This document shows, piece by piece, positions 15,740-25,114 of a stretch of DNA of 64,000 bases. This DNA is from Nostoc sp. HK-01. GTDB taxonomy: Bacteria > Cyanobacteriota > Cyanobacteriia > Cyanobacteriales > Nostocaceae. The stretch is taken from assembly GCA_003990705.1 (NCBI GenBank), contig AP018318.1, forward strand, positions 6,242,001 to 6,306,000. The letters run 5' to 3'. The number at the start of each line of letters is the position of its first letter. The stretch's first letter is position 1. The notes under the pieces were generated by a model. That model was not told the origin of the DNA. It was given only the letters and a program-made list of their open reading frames with translations, and made no database searches. The translations under genes were made by a program, and so were the position numbers.

Positions 15740-18235
15740 TTATTGCACCAAAGCTCTAACATCATTTGCAGAGTCCAATTGTAATGCTGTGGCAACGATC
15801 GCCTCGGCTTGAGCTACAGTTAATTTTGCGATCGCTTGTTTAACTATCCCGATAGCTTGGGGATTGACGCTTAATTCATCTAACCCTAAACCTAATAAAA
15901 TCGCTGCGGCTGTTGGCTCTGCTGCTAATTCTCCACATAATCCTACCCAAATTCCGGCAGCGTGGGCGGCTTGTACAGTTTGCTGTATCATTCGCAATAC
16001 GGCGGGATGTAAAGCATCGGCTAAATACGCTACTCTGGGGTTATTGCGATCGCCTGCCATAACATACTGACTCAGGTCATTAGTCCCTATACTGAAAAAG
16101 CTGACTTCCGCCGCTAAATGATCAGCTATAGCGACAGCTGCGGGGACTTCAATCATTACACCCACTTCCATATTTTCATCGAAGGCTATACCCGCTTGCC
16201 GCAGTTCTGCCTGCACTTCACCTAATATTGCTTTAGCTGCACGTACTTCTGTGACAGTAGCAATCATCGGGAACATCACCTTAATATTGTGTTCCGCACT
16301 AGCACGTAAAATTGCCCGCAATTGTATTTTAAATAATTCTGGATGATCTAAACAGAAACGGATACCCCGCCAACCGAGGAAGGGGTTAGCTTCGTGAAAC
16401 CCAACTCGCAAATAAGGTAATGGCTTGTCACCGCCCACATCTAGAGTACGGATAATTAACGGACGGTTATCTAAAACTTGGGCGATCGCCTGATAAACTG
16501 CTAGTTGTTCTTCTTCTGTTGGAGCTGTAGTTCTATCTAAATACAAAAACTCAGTCCGCAGCAGTCCCACACCTTCTGCACCACCAGCTACAGCCGCTTG
16601 TACATCTCCAATGCTGCCAATATTAGCGAGGATATTTATCTGTTTTCCATCACGGGTAATTGCTGGTTGATGCGCCTTAGCGAGTGCTTCTTGTTTAGCA
16701 TTTTGCCAAGCTTCTCGTTTAGCTTCTAACGCACTGAGAATGTCTGGTTCTGGTTCTACCCAAGCTTTGCCGCTTTCACCATCCAGCCCCATCAACGTAC
16801 CATCTTCTAGCCGCAACACTTCAGGATTGACACCTAAAACGGCGGGAATCCCCAATGTCCGCGCAATAATCGCACTGTGAGATGTGGCACTTCCAGAAAC
16901 AGTACAAATACCGAGTACCTTGCTGGGATCTAATCCTGCTGTATCTGAAGGTGTCAAGTCTGTTGCTACTAAAATAGCTGGTTCTGTAAGATGCAAGCTA
17001 GTAGCAGTATTTCCGGCTAACAGTCGCAGCACTCTTTGTCCTATATCTACAATATCTTCTACTCGTTCTCGCAAATAAGCATCTTCTAGGGTGCGGTAAG
17101 AAGTTGTAACTTCATCAACTGCGGCTTGCCAAGCTGCTTCTGCATTTAAGTGATGTTCCATGATACGTTGCTGCACACTTTCTAGCAACACAGGATCTTC
17201 CAAAAATAGTAAATGAGCATCAAAAATTGCGGCTTCAGTGTCACCTATTTGCAAAGATGCTTGCGAAAAAATTGTCTGAATTTCTTGTTGCGCTGTGTGG
17301 ATAGCCAATTGTAAACGTTGCCATTCTGCTTCTGGGTCATTGACGTGGTATTCTGTAACCGTCACCGGGGCAGGTTGATAATGAATTACAGGTGCGATCG
17401 CAACTCCCGGAGAAGCCGCAATTCCTGAAAGCTCGCCACTAGTTGCTGGCGTTGCTTCCGGCTGTGTTGTCGGTGGAGACACAACAGCAGTATCATCCTC
17501 ACCAAAGTTGTTATCAAATAAAGTTTGTAATGCTGCTAGTGCTGCATCAGCATCAACACCAGATGCAGTAATTAACAATTCATGTCCTTGACGCACTCCT
17601 AAAGTTGTGACTTGGTTAATACTGTCACCCCGGACAACGGCGGTATTTCTTGTTAAATTCTGTACCTGAATTTGAGATTGAAATTTCGCGGCTGTCGCAA
17701 CAAACTGTGCCGCCGGACGCGCGTGTAAACCTAAACGATTATGAACACTCAGATGAATTTCTCTGGTAGGATAAGCCGCGCTCGTTGGTGCTTGTGTATG
17801 GCTAATTACATCTGCTGTTAGGTTAGTAACTCCCAGTTGTGTCGCTTTGGCGGTTAATGCTCCTCTAGCTTCTGCCATGACCTGCTGAATGTTCTTACCT
17901 ATGGCGGCTGCTACGGCTGCTGCGATCGCACCTTCTACAAGTGGTGCTTCACAGAGGTATACTTTTTCTTGATGTGCTTCTGGTAGGAACTCCACAGCCA
18001 TTTCTGCATTCATGACTGCACTACCGAGATCCATTAATACTAATACACCATCATCGCTAAATACAGATGCGATCGCCTCATAAATCTTCAACGCATCTGT
18101 ACCTAATGGATTTTCTGCATCTTCAATACCAGCCGCTACCGCAATCGCAACTTTGCCCTGAACCATTTGTGCAGCGAGTTCCTGCACACCCAGAGCCAAT
18201 TGTTTACTATGAGAAACAATAACTATTCCGACCAC
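15740..18235 (-). CDS. dhaM: EIIA-HPr-Enzyme I fusion (DhaM-type phosphotransfer protein)
   Basis: An 831-residue fusion of three phosphotransfer units. Residues 1-~130 are an EIIA-Man-like DhaM domain with His9 (IVIVSHSKQLA) and GVLVLMDLGSAVMNAEMA. Residues ~158-245 are HPr with His171 (NRLGLHARPAAQF). Residues ~265-831 are Enzyme I with the phosphohistidine His453 (SGSATSHSAIIART), the PEP-binding barrel (GVGLLRTEFLYLDR, NPFLGWRGIRFCLDHPE) and Cys in GLCGELA. Such proteins pass phosphate from PEP to dihydroxyacetone kinase DhaKL. No dhaK or dhaL lies in this window, so the partner is elsewhere or the target differs. The start codon is GTG 18235. Confidence 0.93.
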   Translation of the reverse strand: MVGIVIVSHSKQLALGVQELAAQMVQGKVAIAVAAGIEDAENPLGTDALKIYEAIASVFSDDGVLVLMDLGSAVMNAEMAVEFLPEAHQEKVYLCEAPLVEGAIAAAVAAAIGKNIQQVMAEARGALTAKATQLGVTNLTADVISHTQAPTSAAYPTREIHLSVHNRLGLHARPAAQFVATAAKFQSQIQVQNLTRNTAVVRGDSINQVTTLGVRQGHELLITASGVDADAALAALQTLFDNNFGEDDTAVVSPPTTQPEATPATSGELSGIAASPGVAIAPVIHYQPAPVTVTEYHVNDPEAEWQRLQLAIHTAQQEIQTIFSQASLQIGDTEAAIFDAHLLFLEDPVLLESVQQRIMEHHLNAEAAWQAAVDEVTTSYRTLEDAYLRERVEDIVDIGQRVLRLLAGNTATSLHLTEPAILVATDLTPSDTAGLDPSKVLGICTVSGSATSHSAIIARTLGIPAVLGVNPEVLRLEDGTLMGLDGESGKAWVEPEPDILSALEAKREAWQNAKQEALAKAHQPAITRDGKQINILANIGSIGDVQAAVAGGAEGVGLLRTEFLYLDRTTAPTEEEQLAVYQAIAQVLDNRPLIIRTLDVGGDKPLPYLRVGFHEANPFLGWRGIRFCLDHPELFKIQLRAILRASAEHNIKVMFPMIATVTEVRAAKAILGEVQAELRQAGIAFDENMEVGVMIEVPAAVAIADHLAAEVSFFSIGTNDLSQYVMAGDRNNPRVAYLADALHPAVLRMIQQTVQAAHAAGIWVGLCGELAAEPTAAAILLGLGLDELSVNPQAIGIVKQAIAKLTVAQAEAIVATALQLDSANDVRALVQ

Positions 18236-18441
18236 TGCAACACCATCAACTTTGTTGAGAGTCTTATATTGAGCAAGCTATCTGTTGCAGACCAAAATAA
18301 CATTAATATTTCATTATCATTACAATTATCCAAAAATCTTTAGAATGAGTCGTTGCAGCTAAGGTAAAAATGCGCTCACACTATAATTTTTGGGAATACT
18401 TAATTTTGAAGGTATTCTTCTAACTTAAAAGTAAAATCATT

Positions 18442-19029
18442 ATGAGTATAACAGTACAACTACAACAAATTTCTTTATCAGTTATAGAAGCGATCAAGGA
18501 AAACCCACAACTGGTAAAAACTGTTATTTCATATTATGAAGAAAACAATTTTGAAGCTTTACTTCCTTTATTAGATACTTTTCCTGTTTTGTCTGAGCAA
18601 AATGACACACTTGTATTAGAACTAGATAAGTCATGGCATTTAATTAGTTATATTCTCACTAATAGTACAGAAATGGAAAATTTACCATTTTTAGTCAATG
18701 AAGTTTCAGATGAAGATAATATGCCATCGATAAATGCTATTTTGTGTGGCGCACCTATTGGTAAAGAATCAGAATATTCCAGTTACGGATATTTACGTTA
18801 TTTACTTCCTGAAGAAGTCAGAACTATATCAGCAGCGTTATCTAAATTTTCAAATGCTGATATTAGAGCTAGGTTTGATAGAGGAATCTTAACCAAACCA
18901 GACATTTACGCAGTTGATTGGGAAGATGCAGAAACCGAGTTTGAATGGATGTTGGACTATTTTGAACAACTGGTTAATTACTATCAAGATGCAGCAAACA
19001 AAGCGAATGATTTGTTGATTTACTTTTGA
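18442..19029 (+). CDS. DUF1877-family protein
   Basis: A 195-residue DUF1877 (YfbM-like) protein. The features are KSWHLISYILTNS (the family's Lys-x-Trp...Leu segment), SINAILCGAPIGKESEYSSY GYLRYL in the centre, the segment LPEEVRTISAALSKFSNADI and the acidic C-terminus with FEWMLDYFEQLVNYYQDAAN. No signal peptide or membrane segment. Family function is unknown. It starts at ATG 18442. Its neighbours give no pathway hint. Confidence 0.85.
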   Translation: MSITVQLQQISLSVIEAIKENPQLVKTVISYYEENNFEALLPLLDTFPVLSEQNDTLVLELDKSWHLISYILTNSTEMENLPFLVNEVSDEDNMPSINAILCGAPIGKESEYSSYGYLRYLLPEEVRTISAALSKFSNADIRARFDRGILTKPDIYAVDWEDAETEFEWMLDYFEQLVNYYQDAANKANDLLIYF

Positions 19030-19034
19030 TGAGC

Positions 19035-19247
19035 CTATTCTTCCACTAATTCCATCAAATCTTCAATTGTTACTTCAAAAGTACGAGCTATTTTATAGAC
19101 TGCACTTAAATCAACAGTATTTAACACATCACGCTGAACGTAACTTTTGACTGTGTTGTAGTTGACTCCAGAACGTTCAGCAACTTCTTTTAGCGTCCAA
19201 CCCTTCTGTTGAGCAAATTCTCGAATTCGCAGCCTAACGTAACCCAT
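19035..19247 (-). CDS. Small XRE-type helix-turn-helix regulator
   Basis: About 70 residues from ATG 19247: MGYVRLRIREFAQQKGWTLK, then EVAERSGVNYNTVKSYVQRD, VLNTVDLSAVYKIARTFEVT and IEDLMELVEE. This is a complete Cro/CI-like HTH domain, with the recognition helix around VNYNTVKSY, and nothing else. The frame stays open upstream, but the extension has no HTH-related content. It is 133 bp from, and divergent to, the small gene at 19381, which it may regulate. It could also be an antitoxin. Confidence 0.85.
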   Translation of the reverse strand: MGYVRLRIREFAQQKGWTLKEVAERSGVNYNTVKSYVQRDVLNTVDLSAVYKIARTFEVTIEDLMELVEE

Positions 19248-19380
19248 TTTATGGTTGACAAGGGTGCATACGCGCCCGATAATATCTGTGTATATCAAAA
19301 GCGATCGCTCCTCTTGCCTGGAAAACTTGAGAGCGATCGCCATTCCTAACACATCCCACAAAGTGGGAAAGTATTCACCT

Positions 19381-19608
19381 ATGATATCAACCTCAAAGCC
19401 AAAATCAAATAGCCATCCTTGGTGTATTATTCGGCAACTACCAAATATGCAACGGATGGTAGTAGCTAGATTTCATCGTCGCCATGATGCAGACGCTTAT
19501 CAGCAAATTCTTCAGCAATTATTACCCACAGCCAACCATGTGATTGTGTTTGATTCAACAGCTTCAGAAATACCAGGAGAAATCGAAAAGACTCTATTTA
19601 GCAATTGA
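19381..19608 (+). CDS. Small conserved-looking protein of unknown function
   Basis: A 75-residue protein from ATG 19381, with a weak GGGAAAG upstream. The core SHPWCIIRQLPNMQRMVVAR followed by FHRRHDADAYQQILQQLLP and HVIVFDS looks like a compact alpha-beta domain and resembles short hypothetical proteins I recall from filamentous cyanobacteria, but I cannot name a family. The frame is open further upstream across the HTH gene's leader; I prefer this start because the upstream part is low-quality. It is divergent from the HTH regulator. Confidence 0.6.
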   Translation: MISTSKPKSNSHPWCIIRQLPNMQRMVVARFHRRHDADAYQQILQQLLPTANHVIVFDSTASEIPGEIEKTLFSN

Positions 19609-19617
19609 TATAAATCT

Positions 19618-19690
19618 AGGACTTACACAAAAAACCTCTCAAACTCTCATTCCTTCGTGTCCTTTGTGTCCTTTGCGGTTCGTTTCTCCT
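19618..19690. repeat. Degenerate copy of a MITE-like element
   Basis: It starts with AGGACTTACACAA and continues with CTCAAACTCT, a GTGTCCTTTG tandem and GCGGTTCG. The same words occur in the same order in the reverse complement of the intact element at 60909-60999. The far terminal repeat is not recognisable here, so this copy is truncated at the end next to the aldolase terminator. Confidence 0.75.
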
Positions 19691-19696
19691 TTTCAA

Positions 19697-19735
19697 CAAA
19701 AAACCGAGAAACTTTAATGTTTCCCGGTTTATTTT
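19697..19735 (-). terminator. Rho-independent terminator of fba
   Basis: The hairpin arms AAACCGAGAAAC (19701-19712) and GTTTCCCGGTTT (19719-19730) pair with one G-U when read on the minus strand, with a 6-nt loop and a U-run supplied by the A-run at 19697-19703. It lies 66 bp beyond the aldolase stop codon. Confidence 0.8.
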
Positions 19736-19796
19736 TAATATTAAAACCCTCAGTTTAAGGAAACACAAAAGTGTCCCCTATAAATTTTTAGCTAAA

Positions 19797-20876
19797 TTAA
19801 ACTTTAGCAGCAGCCTTGGTGACAGCGTTTAATTCACCTTTAGCATACTTAGCAGCAAACTCTTCCAGAGAAACTTGTTTAATCTTGCTTGCGTTACCAG
19901 CAGTACCGAACTGTACATAGCGTTCAGCACAAACCTTCTGCATATATGTAATAGAAGGCTTGAGGAAGTGACGGGGGTCAAATTCCTTGGGATTTTTTGA
20001 TAAAGCTTCGCGTACAGCTGCGGTGATAGCCAAACGGTTGTCGGTGTCGATGTTCACCTTACGAACACCACTCTTGATACCTTTTTGAATTTCTTCTACA
20101 GGTACGCCGTAGGTTTCAGGAATAGCACCACCGTACTCGTTAATCAAAGCGATTAAATCTTCTGGTACAGAAGAAGAACCGTGCATTACCAAGTGGGTGT
20201 TAGGTAGACGACGGTGAATTTCTTCAATGCGGCTGATTGCCAAAATTTCGCCAGTTGGTTTGCGGGTAAACTTGTAAGCACCGTGGCTAGTACCAATAGC
20301 TACAGCCAAAGCATCTACTTGGGTTGCTTCTACAAAGCTAACAGCTTCATCAGGGTCAGTTAGCAGTTGAGAATGGTCAAGAGTACCTTCAAAACCGTGT
20401 CCATCTTCAGCTTCACCCGCGCCGGTTTCCAGAGAACCCAAGCAACCGAGTTCACCTTCTACACTTACGCCCAAAGCATGAGCTACATTTACAACTTCGC
20501 GGGTAACATTAACGTTGTACTCGAAGCTGGCAGGGGTTTTAGCATCAGCTTCCAAGGAACCATCCATCATCACGCTGGTAAAGTTGTTCTTGATAGCTGA
20601 GTAGCAGGTAGAAGGAGCATTACCATGATCTTGGTGCATCACAATGGGAATGTGAGGATAGGTCTCTACCGCAGCCAAAATCAGGTGGCGCAGGAAGTTT
20701 TCACCTGCATAGTTACGAGCGCCACGGGAAGCTTGCAAAATTACGGGGCTATCTGTCTCGGCAGCAGCTTTCAGGATTGCCTGAATCTGCTCCAAATTGT
20801 TAACGTTGAAAGCTGGGATGCCGTAACCGTTCTCAGCTGCGTGATCCAAGAGCAGCCGCAATGGTACAAGCGCCAT
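19797..20876 (-). CDS. fba: Fructose-bisphosphate aldolase, class II
   Basis: A class II (zinc-dependent) aldolase that makes and splits fructose-1,6-bisphosphate and sedoheptulose-1,7-bisphosphate in glycolysis and the Calvin cycle. Seen: [40 protein letters not shown], the zinc-site start [10 protein letters not shown], the loop [20 protein letters not shown], the zinc-site [12 protein letters not shown], and [16 protein letters not shown] for the phosphate/substrate site. Length (359 aa) fits the class IIB group used by cyanobacteria. A strong AGGAGG precedes ATG 20876. A terminator follows the gene. Confidence 0.98.
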   Translation of the reverse strand: MALVPLRLLLDHAAENGYGIPAFNVNNLEQIQAILKAAAETDSPVILQASRGARNYAGENFLRHLILAAVETYPHIPIVMHQDHGNAPSTCYSAIKNNFTSVMMDGSLEADAKTPASFEYNVNVTREVVNVAHALGVSVEGELGCLGSLETGAGEAEDGHGFEGTLDHSQLLTDPDEAVSFVEATQVDALAVAIGTSHGAYKFTRKPTGEILAISRIEEIHRRLPNTHLVMHGSSSVPEDLIALINEYGGAIPETYGVPVEEIQKGIKSGVRKVNIDTDNRLAITAAVREALSKNPKEFDPRHFLKPSITYMQKVCAERYVQFGTAGNASKIKQVSLEEFAAKYAKGELNAVTKAAAKV

Positions 20877-21175
20877 AGATAGTCCTCCTAATAGTGATTT
20901 TCAGCTAGTCGTTATGAGACAAGCGTAATCTTTACGCTAATCTTAAGAGTTTTTTCAACTTATAGGAAATTATAACTAGTGTAGGGTGTTTATGTTGAAA
21001 AAGTTTGCGCCACCTCTCATCAAGATGACCTATTTTTGACCTAAACTGCTGTCAAGTATGCTACGTTACAGTTATTTGCTTTGGTAGTGTGGTAGTCCAG
21101 ATAGGTAATTAATCTACTGCTGATTATTTAGACAAATATACAGGCGATGCCTGCGGCTGGCTGTGGCTACACATC
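20877..21175. other. Upstream region of fba
   Basis: Holds the AGGAGG ribosome site at about 20883-20889 and must contain the aldolase promoter, although no certain -35/-10 pair was assigned. AT-rich. No reading frame or RNA gene recognised. Confidence 0.5.
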
Positions 21176-21865
21176 TCATTTCAATTCCAGCTTCTTAACA
21201 AACGCTTGGTGTTCAGGAGATTGCAAGCCTGCTTGTAAAGCATTCAACACAGCCAGCATATTTCCAACTAATAACTCTGTTACCGCTAACCACAAACCTG
21301 GAAAAACCTGACTTCGTAGAATCCCATGATTATCAGGTACTAATTCCAAATATTCGCCTTTTTCCAAATAAAACCAACTCAATTTCTGCTCAAGCACTTG
21401 CCAAACGATATATTCTTTGACACCATTACGGCGATAAGCCTGTTTTTTAGCATGAAGGTCAATAGCCACACTACTAGCAGCAATTTCAATAATTAACTCC
21501 GCCGCACCTTCAATATAATCATCTTCACTCAGCCTTGTTTGACCGCCTGCTTCTGGTGCGATGAGCAGAACTGCATCTGGTTGAGGTTCGTTATCTAAGT
21601 CTAGACGCACAGTTGGTTCAACTCCCAAACATACACCTGGTGTAGCGGCTTCATAAGTACCGAGCCATGTGAGAATCCAACCATGTGGTTGACCGTGACT
21701 TCTAAAACGTAACGCAGCAGGCATTATATATACAATTCCTTCAATCAATTCGGCTTTTTTGACGTTAGGCGTAGCGTTGTAGCGACGCTCAAATTCATAG
21801 CGGGTTAGTTTGTCGCCGTTTTCTAATTGGTGAATTGTCCGATGTTGCGGAGGTGTTTTTACCAT
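21176..21865 (-). CDS. Uma2-family (DUF820) putative restriction endonuclease
   Basis: A 229-residue Uma2 protein, a PD-(D/E)XK-fold family hugely expanded in cyanobacteria. Seen: YNATPNVKKAELIEGIVYIM (family start), QPDAVLLIAPEAGG (the catalytic Asp strand), YIEGAAELIIEIAASSVAID (E-x-A in place of the usual E-x-S/K at the core) and KKQAYRRNGVKEYIVWQVLE. The first part of the open frame upstream of ATG 21865 lacks Uma2 similarity, so it was left out. Function in vivo is unknown; it stands alone. Confidence 0.9.
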   Translation of the reverse strand: MVKTPPQHRTIHQLENGDKLTRYEFERRYNATPNVKKAELIEGIVYIMPAALRFRSHGQPHGWILTWLGTYEAATPGVCLGVEPTVRLDLDNEPQPDAVLLIAPEAGGQTRLSEDDYIEGAAELIIEIAASSVAIDLHAKKQAYRRNGVKEYIVWQVLEQKLSWFYLEKGEYLELVPDNHGILRSQVFPGLWLAVTELLVGNMLAVLNALQAGLQSPEHQAFVKKLELK

Positions 21866-22094
21866 GACAACGGTAGTTGTTGAGCTTATGCCTATCCTAC
21901 CGAATTGAGAATATTTCTTGTAGGTTTTGTGCGTAGACACAAAGCGGTGAGGTATTTGCAGTCTTGGCGGTTTGTATCGGTTGCGAACAGCCGTTAGGTA
22001 GGGACTTGTCGCTAGACATCGCCTGTTAAAAATTCCCACATACAAAAAAACTTGCTGCAACTTAAAAGTCTTAACAAGCTTTTTTCTTTCTATA

Positions 22095-22166
22095 TGGGTC
22101 GCCCGGGATTCGAACCCGGAACTAATCGGTTAAAAGCCGAGTACTCTACCGTTGAGTTAGCGACCC
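22095..22166 (-). tRNA. trnK: tRNA-Lys (UUU)
   Basis: Read on the minus strand the sequence folds as a standard tRNA: acceptor GGGTCGC/GCGACCC (7 bp), D-stem ACTC/GAGT, anticodon stem CTCGG/CCGAT (with a G-U) around CTTTTAA, giving anticodon UUU, and T-stem CCGGG/CCCGG around TTCGAAT. The discriminator base is A and CCA is not encoded. A variable loop of 5 nt (TAGTT) is normal. Confidence 0.97.
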
Positions 22167-22229
22167 TTTCTTTTCTTTTCGCAACTTTGCCATCATAGCA
22201 CGAACATCGGTAGAATTGCAAAGGTTTTT

Positions 22230-23099
22230 TTAGAAAAAGTTTGCAGTGAGTCTAACAGATGCGGTGTAGCTGGCTCCTGGTTCTACCACAGTCAGGTTTT
22301 CGCCTGTGTTGAGGGAGTTGCGGGGAGCGCTCCAAGGTTCTAGACAATAGAATTCTTTCCCCTTGACCGTCCAAAAGACTACGACCGGATAATCATTACC
22401 GTAATCTAAGGTCAATTTTAACCTACGGCTATTGTCGGTGACTGTAGCTGATTTAGCAGTTAAACGTTTAAAGGCAGCATCAATTTCATCTAAATTAAAA
22501 TCAAAATTGCCGTTAAAGGTTCTGATTTCCTTGGTTATGTTGTCTTGATACTCGTGACTTGCAATTTGAACCTCTAGCTGTGTTTTATCTGGTGCTTGGA
22601 AGTAAGGATGAAACCCAGTGGAAAAAGGTATGGATGTTGCAGAAGAGTTATGTAGATGTTGCTTAATTTCTAAGGTATTCCCGTTGATTTTATAACTGAA
22701 ACTCAAATGAAAATCAAAGGGGTATACAGCTTTGGTTTGCTCGTTACTCACTAAGTGGACTTTGAGATAAGTTGTATTGTCCTCGGATACTTCCTCAACT
22801 TCCCAAGGTAAGTCACGGGCAAAGCCATGCTGTTTAAGAGTGTATTGCTGACCGTTGTGAGTATAGGTGTTATCTGGTAAGTTGCCACAGATGGGAAACA
22901 ATATGGGATTACCACCCCTAACACTCAAATCAGGGTGAGTAAAGCGCTCTTTATCCAAATAGAAAATTTCTTGACCTTGAACACGCCAACCAGTAATAAT
23001 CCCACCACGTTCTGGTACAACTTCTATTTGAGTACCGGAGGTTTCGTCCGAAAGGATGTAGGTTTTGTACTGTTGCTGTTGAATGGTAATTGTCGGCAC
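22230..23099 (-). CDS. Aldose 1-epimerase-family protein
   Basis: A 289-residue galactose-mutarotase-fold protein that would interconvert alpha and beta anomers of hexoses or hexose phosphates. Visible: VVPERGGIITGWRVQGQEIF, GNPILFPICGN, the segment KQHGFARDLPWEVEE, and IPFSTGFHPYF with the active-site His; the C-terminal FYCLEPWSAPRNSLNTGENL carries the catalytic Glu region. This matches the YeaD/YihR-like side of the family. The start is GTG 23099 after AAGGAAT. Exact sugar unknown. Confidence 0.9.
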   Translation of the reverse strand: MPTITIQQQQYKTYILSDETSGTQIEVVPERGGIITGWRVQGQEIFYLDKERFTHPDLSVRGGNPILFPICGNLPDNTYTHNGQQYTLKQHGFARDLPWEVEEVSEDNTTYLKVHLVSNEQTKAVYPFDFHLSFSYKINGNTLEIKQHLHNSSATSIPFSTGFHPYFQAPDKTQLEVQIASHEYQDNITKEIRTFNGNFDFNLDEIDAAFKRLTAKSATVTDNSRRLKLTLDYGNDYPVVVFWTVKGKEFYCLEPWSAPRNSLNTGENLTVVEPGASYTASVRLTANFF

Positions 23100-23197
23100 A
23101 AGATTATTCCTTAGAGATGAGAAGTGAGAAGTGAGAAGTGAGGAGTCTAAAAATAAATCATCTCTAGCCCCTACTGCTCACCCTTACTCTCTAACAT

Positions 23198-24232
23198 TTA
23201 CTCGTCTTCTGCAAATATAAAGCGATACAATTCGCTAGGATCAGGCTCAGGACTACTTTCGGCAAACTTCACAGCTTCATCAATGACATCCTGAATCTTC
23301 TGGTCAATGGCTTTGAGTTCTGTCTCACTAGCCAAATTTTGTTCCACCATATAAGTAGCCAGTTTCTTAATTGGGTCACGGGAGAACCAAAATTCTTTTT
23401 CGGCTTTGCTGCGTAATTCATCTGGGTCTGCTAAGGAGTGACCACGGAAGCGGTAGGTGAGGGCTTCAATTAGTGTTGGCCCTTCTCCAGCACGGGCGCG
23501 GGCGACGGCTTCTTGAGCAACAGAATGTACTGCGAGTACATCCATCCCGTCTACTTCCACACCCACCATGTTAAATACGCTGGCTTTCTTATAAATTTCT
23601 GGCTGGGAAGTTGCCCGTTCGTGAGCCATCCCAATTGCCCACTTATTATTTTCTACCACGAAAAGAATTGGCAGTTTCCATAAGGCTGCCATATTCAAGG
23701 TTTCAAAAAACTGACCGTTGTTAGCAGCACCATCACCAAAGAAGCAAGCGGTTACTTGGTCAGCTTTTGGGTCTCCCAAAACTTCGCGGCGGTATTTGCT
23801 TTGAAAAGCTGCGCCAGCTGCAACCGGAATACCTTCTGCGACAAAGGCATAGCCACCTAATAAGCCATGTTCGGCAGAGAACATGTGCATGGAACCGCCG
23901 CGTCCTTTGCTACAACCTGTAGCTTTGCCAAATAATTCCGCCATGACTTCTCTGGCGGGAACTCCTGCACTCAGGGCGTGAACGTGGTCACGGTAGGTAC
24001 TGCTAACAAAATCTTCCCCCGGACGCATTGCCTTGATAACGCCAGACGAAACAGCTTCTTGACCGTTATATAAGTGGACAAAACCGAACATTTTGCCCCT
24101 GTAGTACATTTCTGCACATTTATCTTCAAAAAAGCGTCCTAACACCATGTCTTCGTAAAGCATTAAGCCTTCTGCTTTGGTGATTTGAGCGCTGGCAGTA
24201 TCAAATTTAGGTAACGTCCGTTCTTGAACCAT
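23198..24232 (-). CDS. pdhA: Pyruvate dehydrogenase E1 component, alpha subunit
   Basis: PdhA carries half of the thiamine-diphosphate site of the pyruvate dehydrogenase complex, which makes acetyl-CoA. Seen: [60 protein letters not shown], the ThDP motif [20 protein letters not shown] with [11 protein letters not shown], and the phosphorylation-loop-like [20 protein letters not shown]. Length (344 aa) is typical. As usual in cyanobacteria, the beta subunit gene is not adjacent. Confidence 0.97.
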   Translation of the reverse strand: MVQERTLPKFDTASAQITKAEGLMLYEDMVLGRFFEDKCAEMYYRGKMFGFVHLYNGQEAVSSGVIKAMRPGEDFVSSTYRDHVHALSAGVPAREVMAELFGKATGCSKGRGGSMHMFSAEHGLLGGYAFVAEGIPVAAGAAFQSKYRREVLGDPKADQVTACFFGDGAANNGQFFETLNMAALWKLPILFVVENNKWAIGMAHERATSQPEIYKKASVFNMVGVEVDGMDVLAVHSVAQEAVARARAGEGPTLIEALTYRFRGHSLADPDELRSKAEKEFWFSRDPIKKLATYMVEQNLASETELKAIDQKIQDVIDEAVKFAESSPEPDPSELYRFIFAEDE

Positions 24233-25114
24233 TATTTTTTTAGTATCCCTGTTGTAAAACTGAAATTTACCATGTTAAATAGGCCGCTTTGTGACAAATC
24301 TGCTGGTTTGTCTAAGCTAGGTTGTGCTAGAGACCAAAACTAAAAATTTATGCACTAAGGAGAATTATGGGGAAAGAGGGAACAAAGGGTCTAATTTTGG
24401 CACTTTATCAGTCACTATCGGCGATTTTTACACCCTAACTGCAATAAATAAAAATGATTCTATTCTTTGATGTAAAAGCCCCAGGATTTATCCGTGGGGT
24501 CAATCCAAAATCTAGAATCTAAAATCCAAAATTGTCTGACCTCTCATGATGCTGCCCTTTGAGGATTTTCAGTCCCAACTCCTGGAGAAATGCTATCAAT
24601 CAGGATAGCTCGGTTTCTGCATATCTATTAACAATTTCCCACAAATAAACATCGAAACTGAATTTATCTTGCGAAATAGTTGTCATTAAGATTTAAGCAT
24701 GGTAACATTTTATTCCTTGATATTATTAACATCTACCATTAGCAGTATTACTATTATCACCGCATAGCCAGGGCAAACACTTACGTAAAAGTCAAGCAGA
24801 TAAGCTTATAAGTTAGGTATGACTAGTATGATTAACCATCGCAATACAGTTTTGCTGTGTCTCATGGCTGATAGCAGTTATACACAAGTAAATACTAAGA
24901 ATTAAGACAAAGTTTCCCTCTGACCTAGGCGAAGTCAAATTAATAGTACTAAAATGTGTCTCAAAATTTCAGGGGGAACAAAATTAATTGTTGCACTATA
25001 CACTTATAGTGTAAGTCCGGCACGGTATTATTCACCGTAATATTATGGCACGGTTTTACAGGCCTGGAATGCTCTAGGTGGGTTATGTTGATCACGGTGC
25101 AGGGGAAGTAGGCT
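24233..25114. other. Long intergenic region between pdhA and ftn2
   Basis: About 880 bp between divergent genes with no convincing reading frame. It holds an AATCTAAA-type heptamer repeat (about 24506-24530), a short hairpin with arms CCCCA/TGGGG at 24480-24500 (inner GGAT/ATCC), and near 25000 a small inverted repeat (CACTTATAGTG). Both promoters must lie here. A small non-coding RNA cannot be ruled out, but none of the known cyanobacterial ones was recognised. Confidence 0.5.

Noticed and set aside
24960-25060. Possible small RNA before ftn2 (inverted repeat CACTTATAGTG)
   Set aside because: Short stem, no match to a known cyanobacterial RNA, and no terminator; insufficient evidence.
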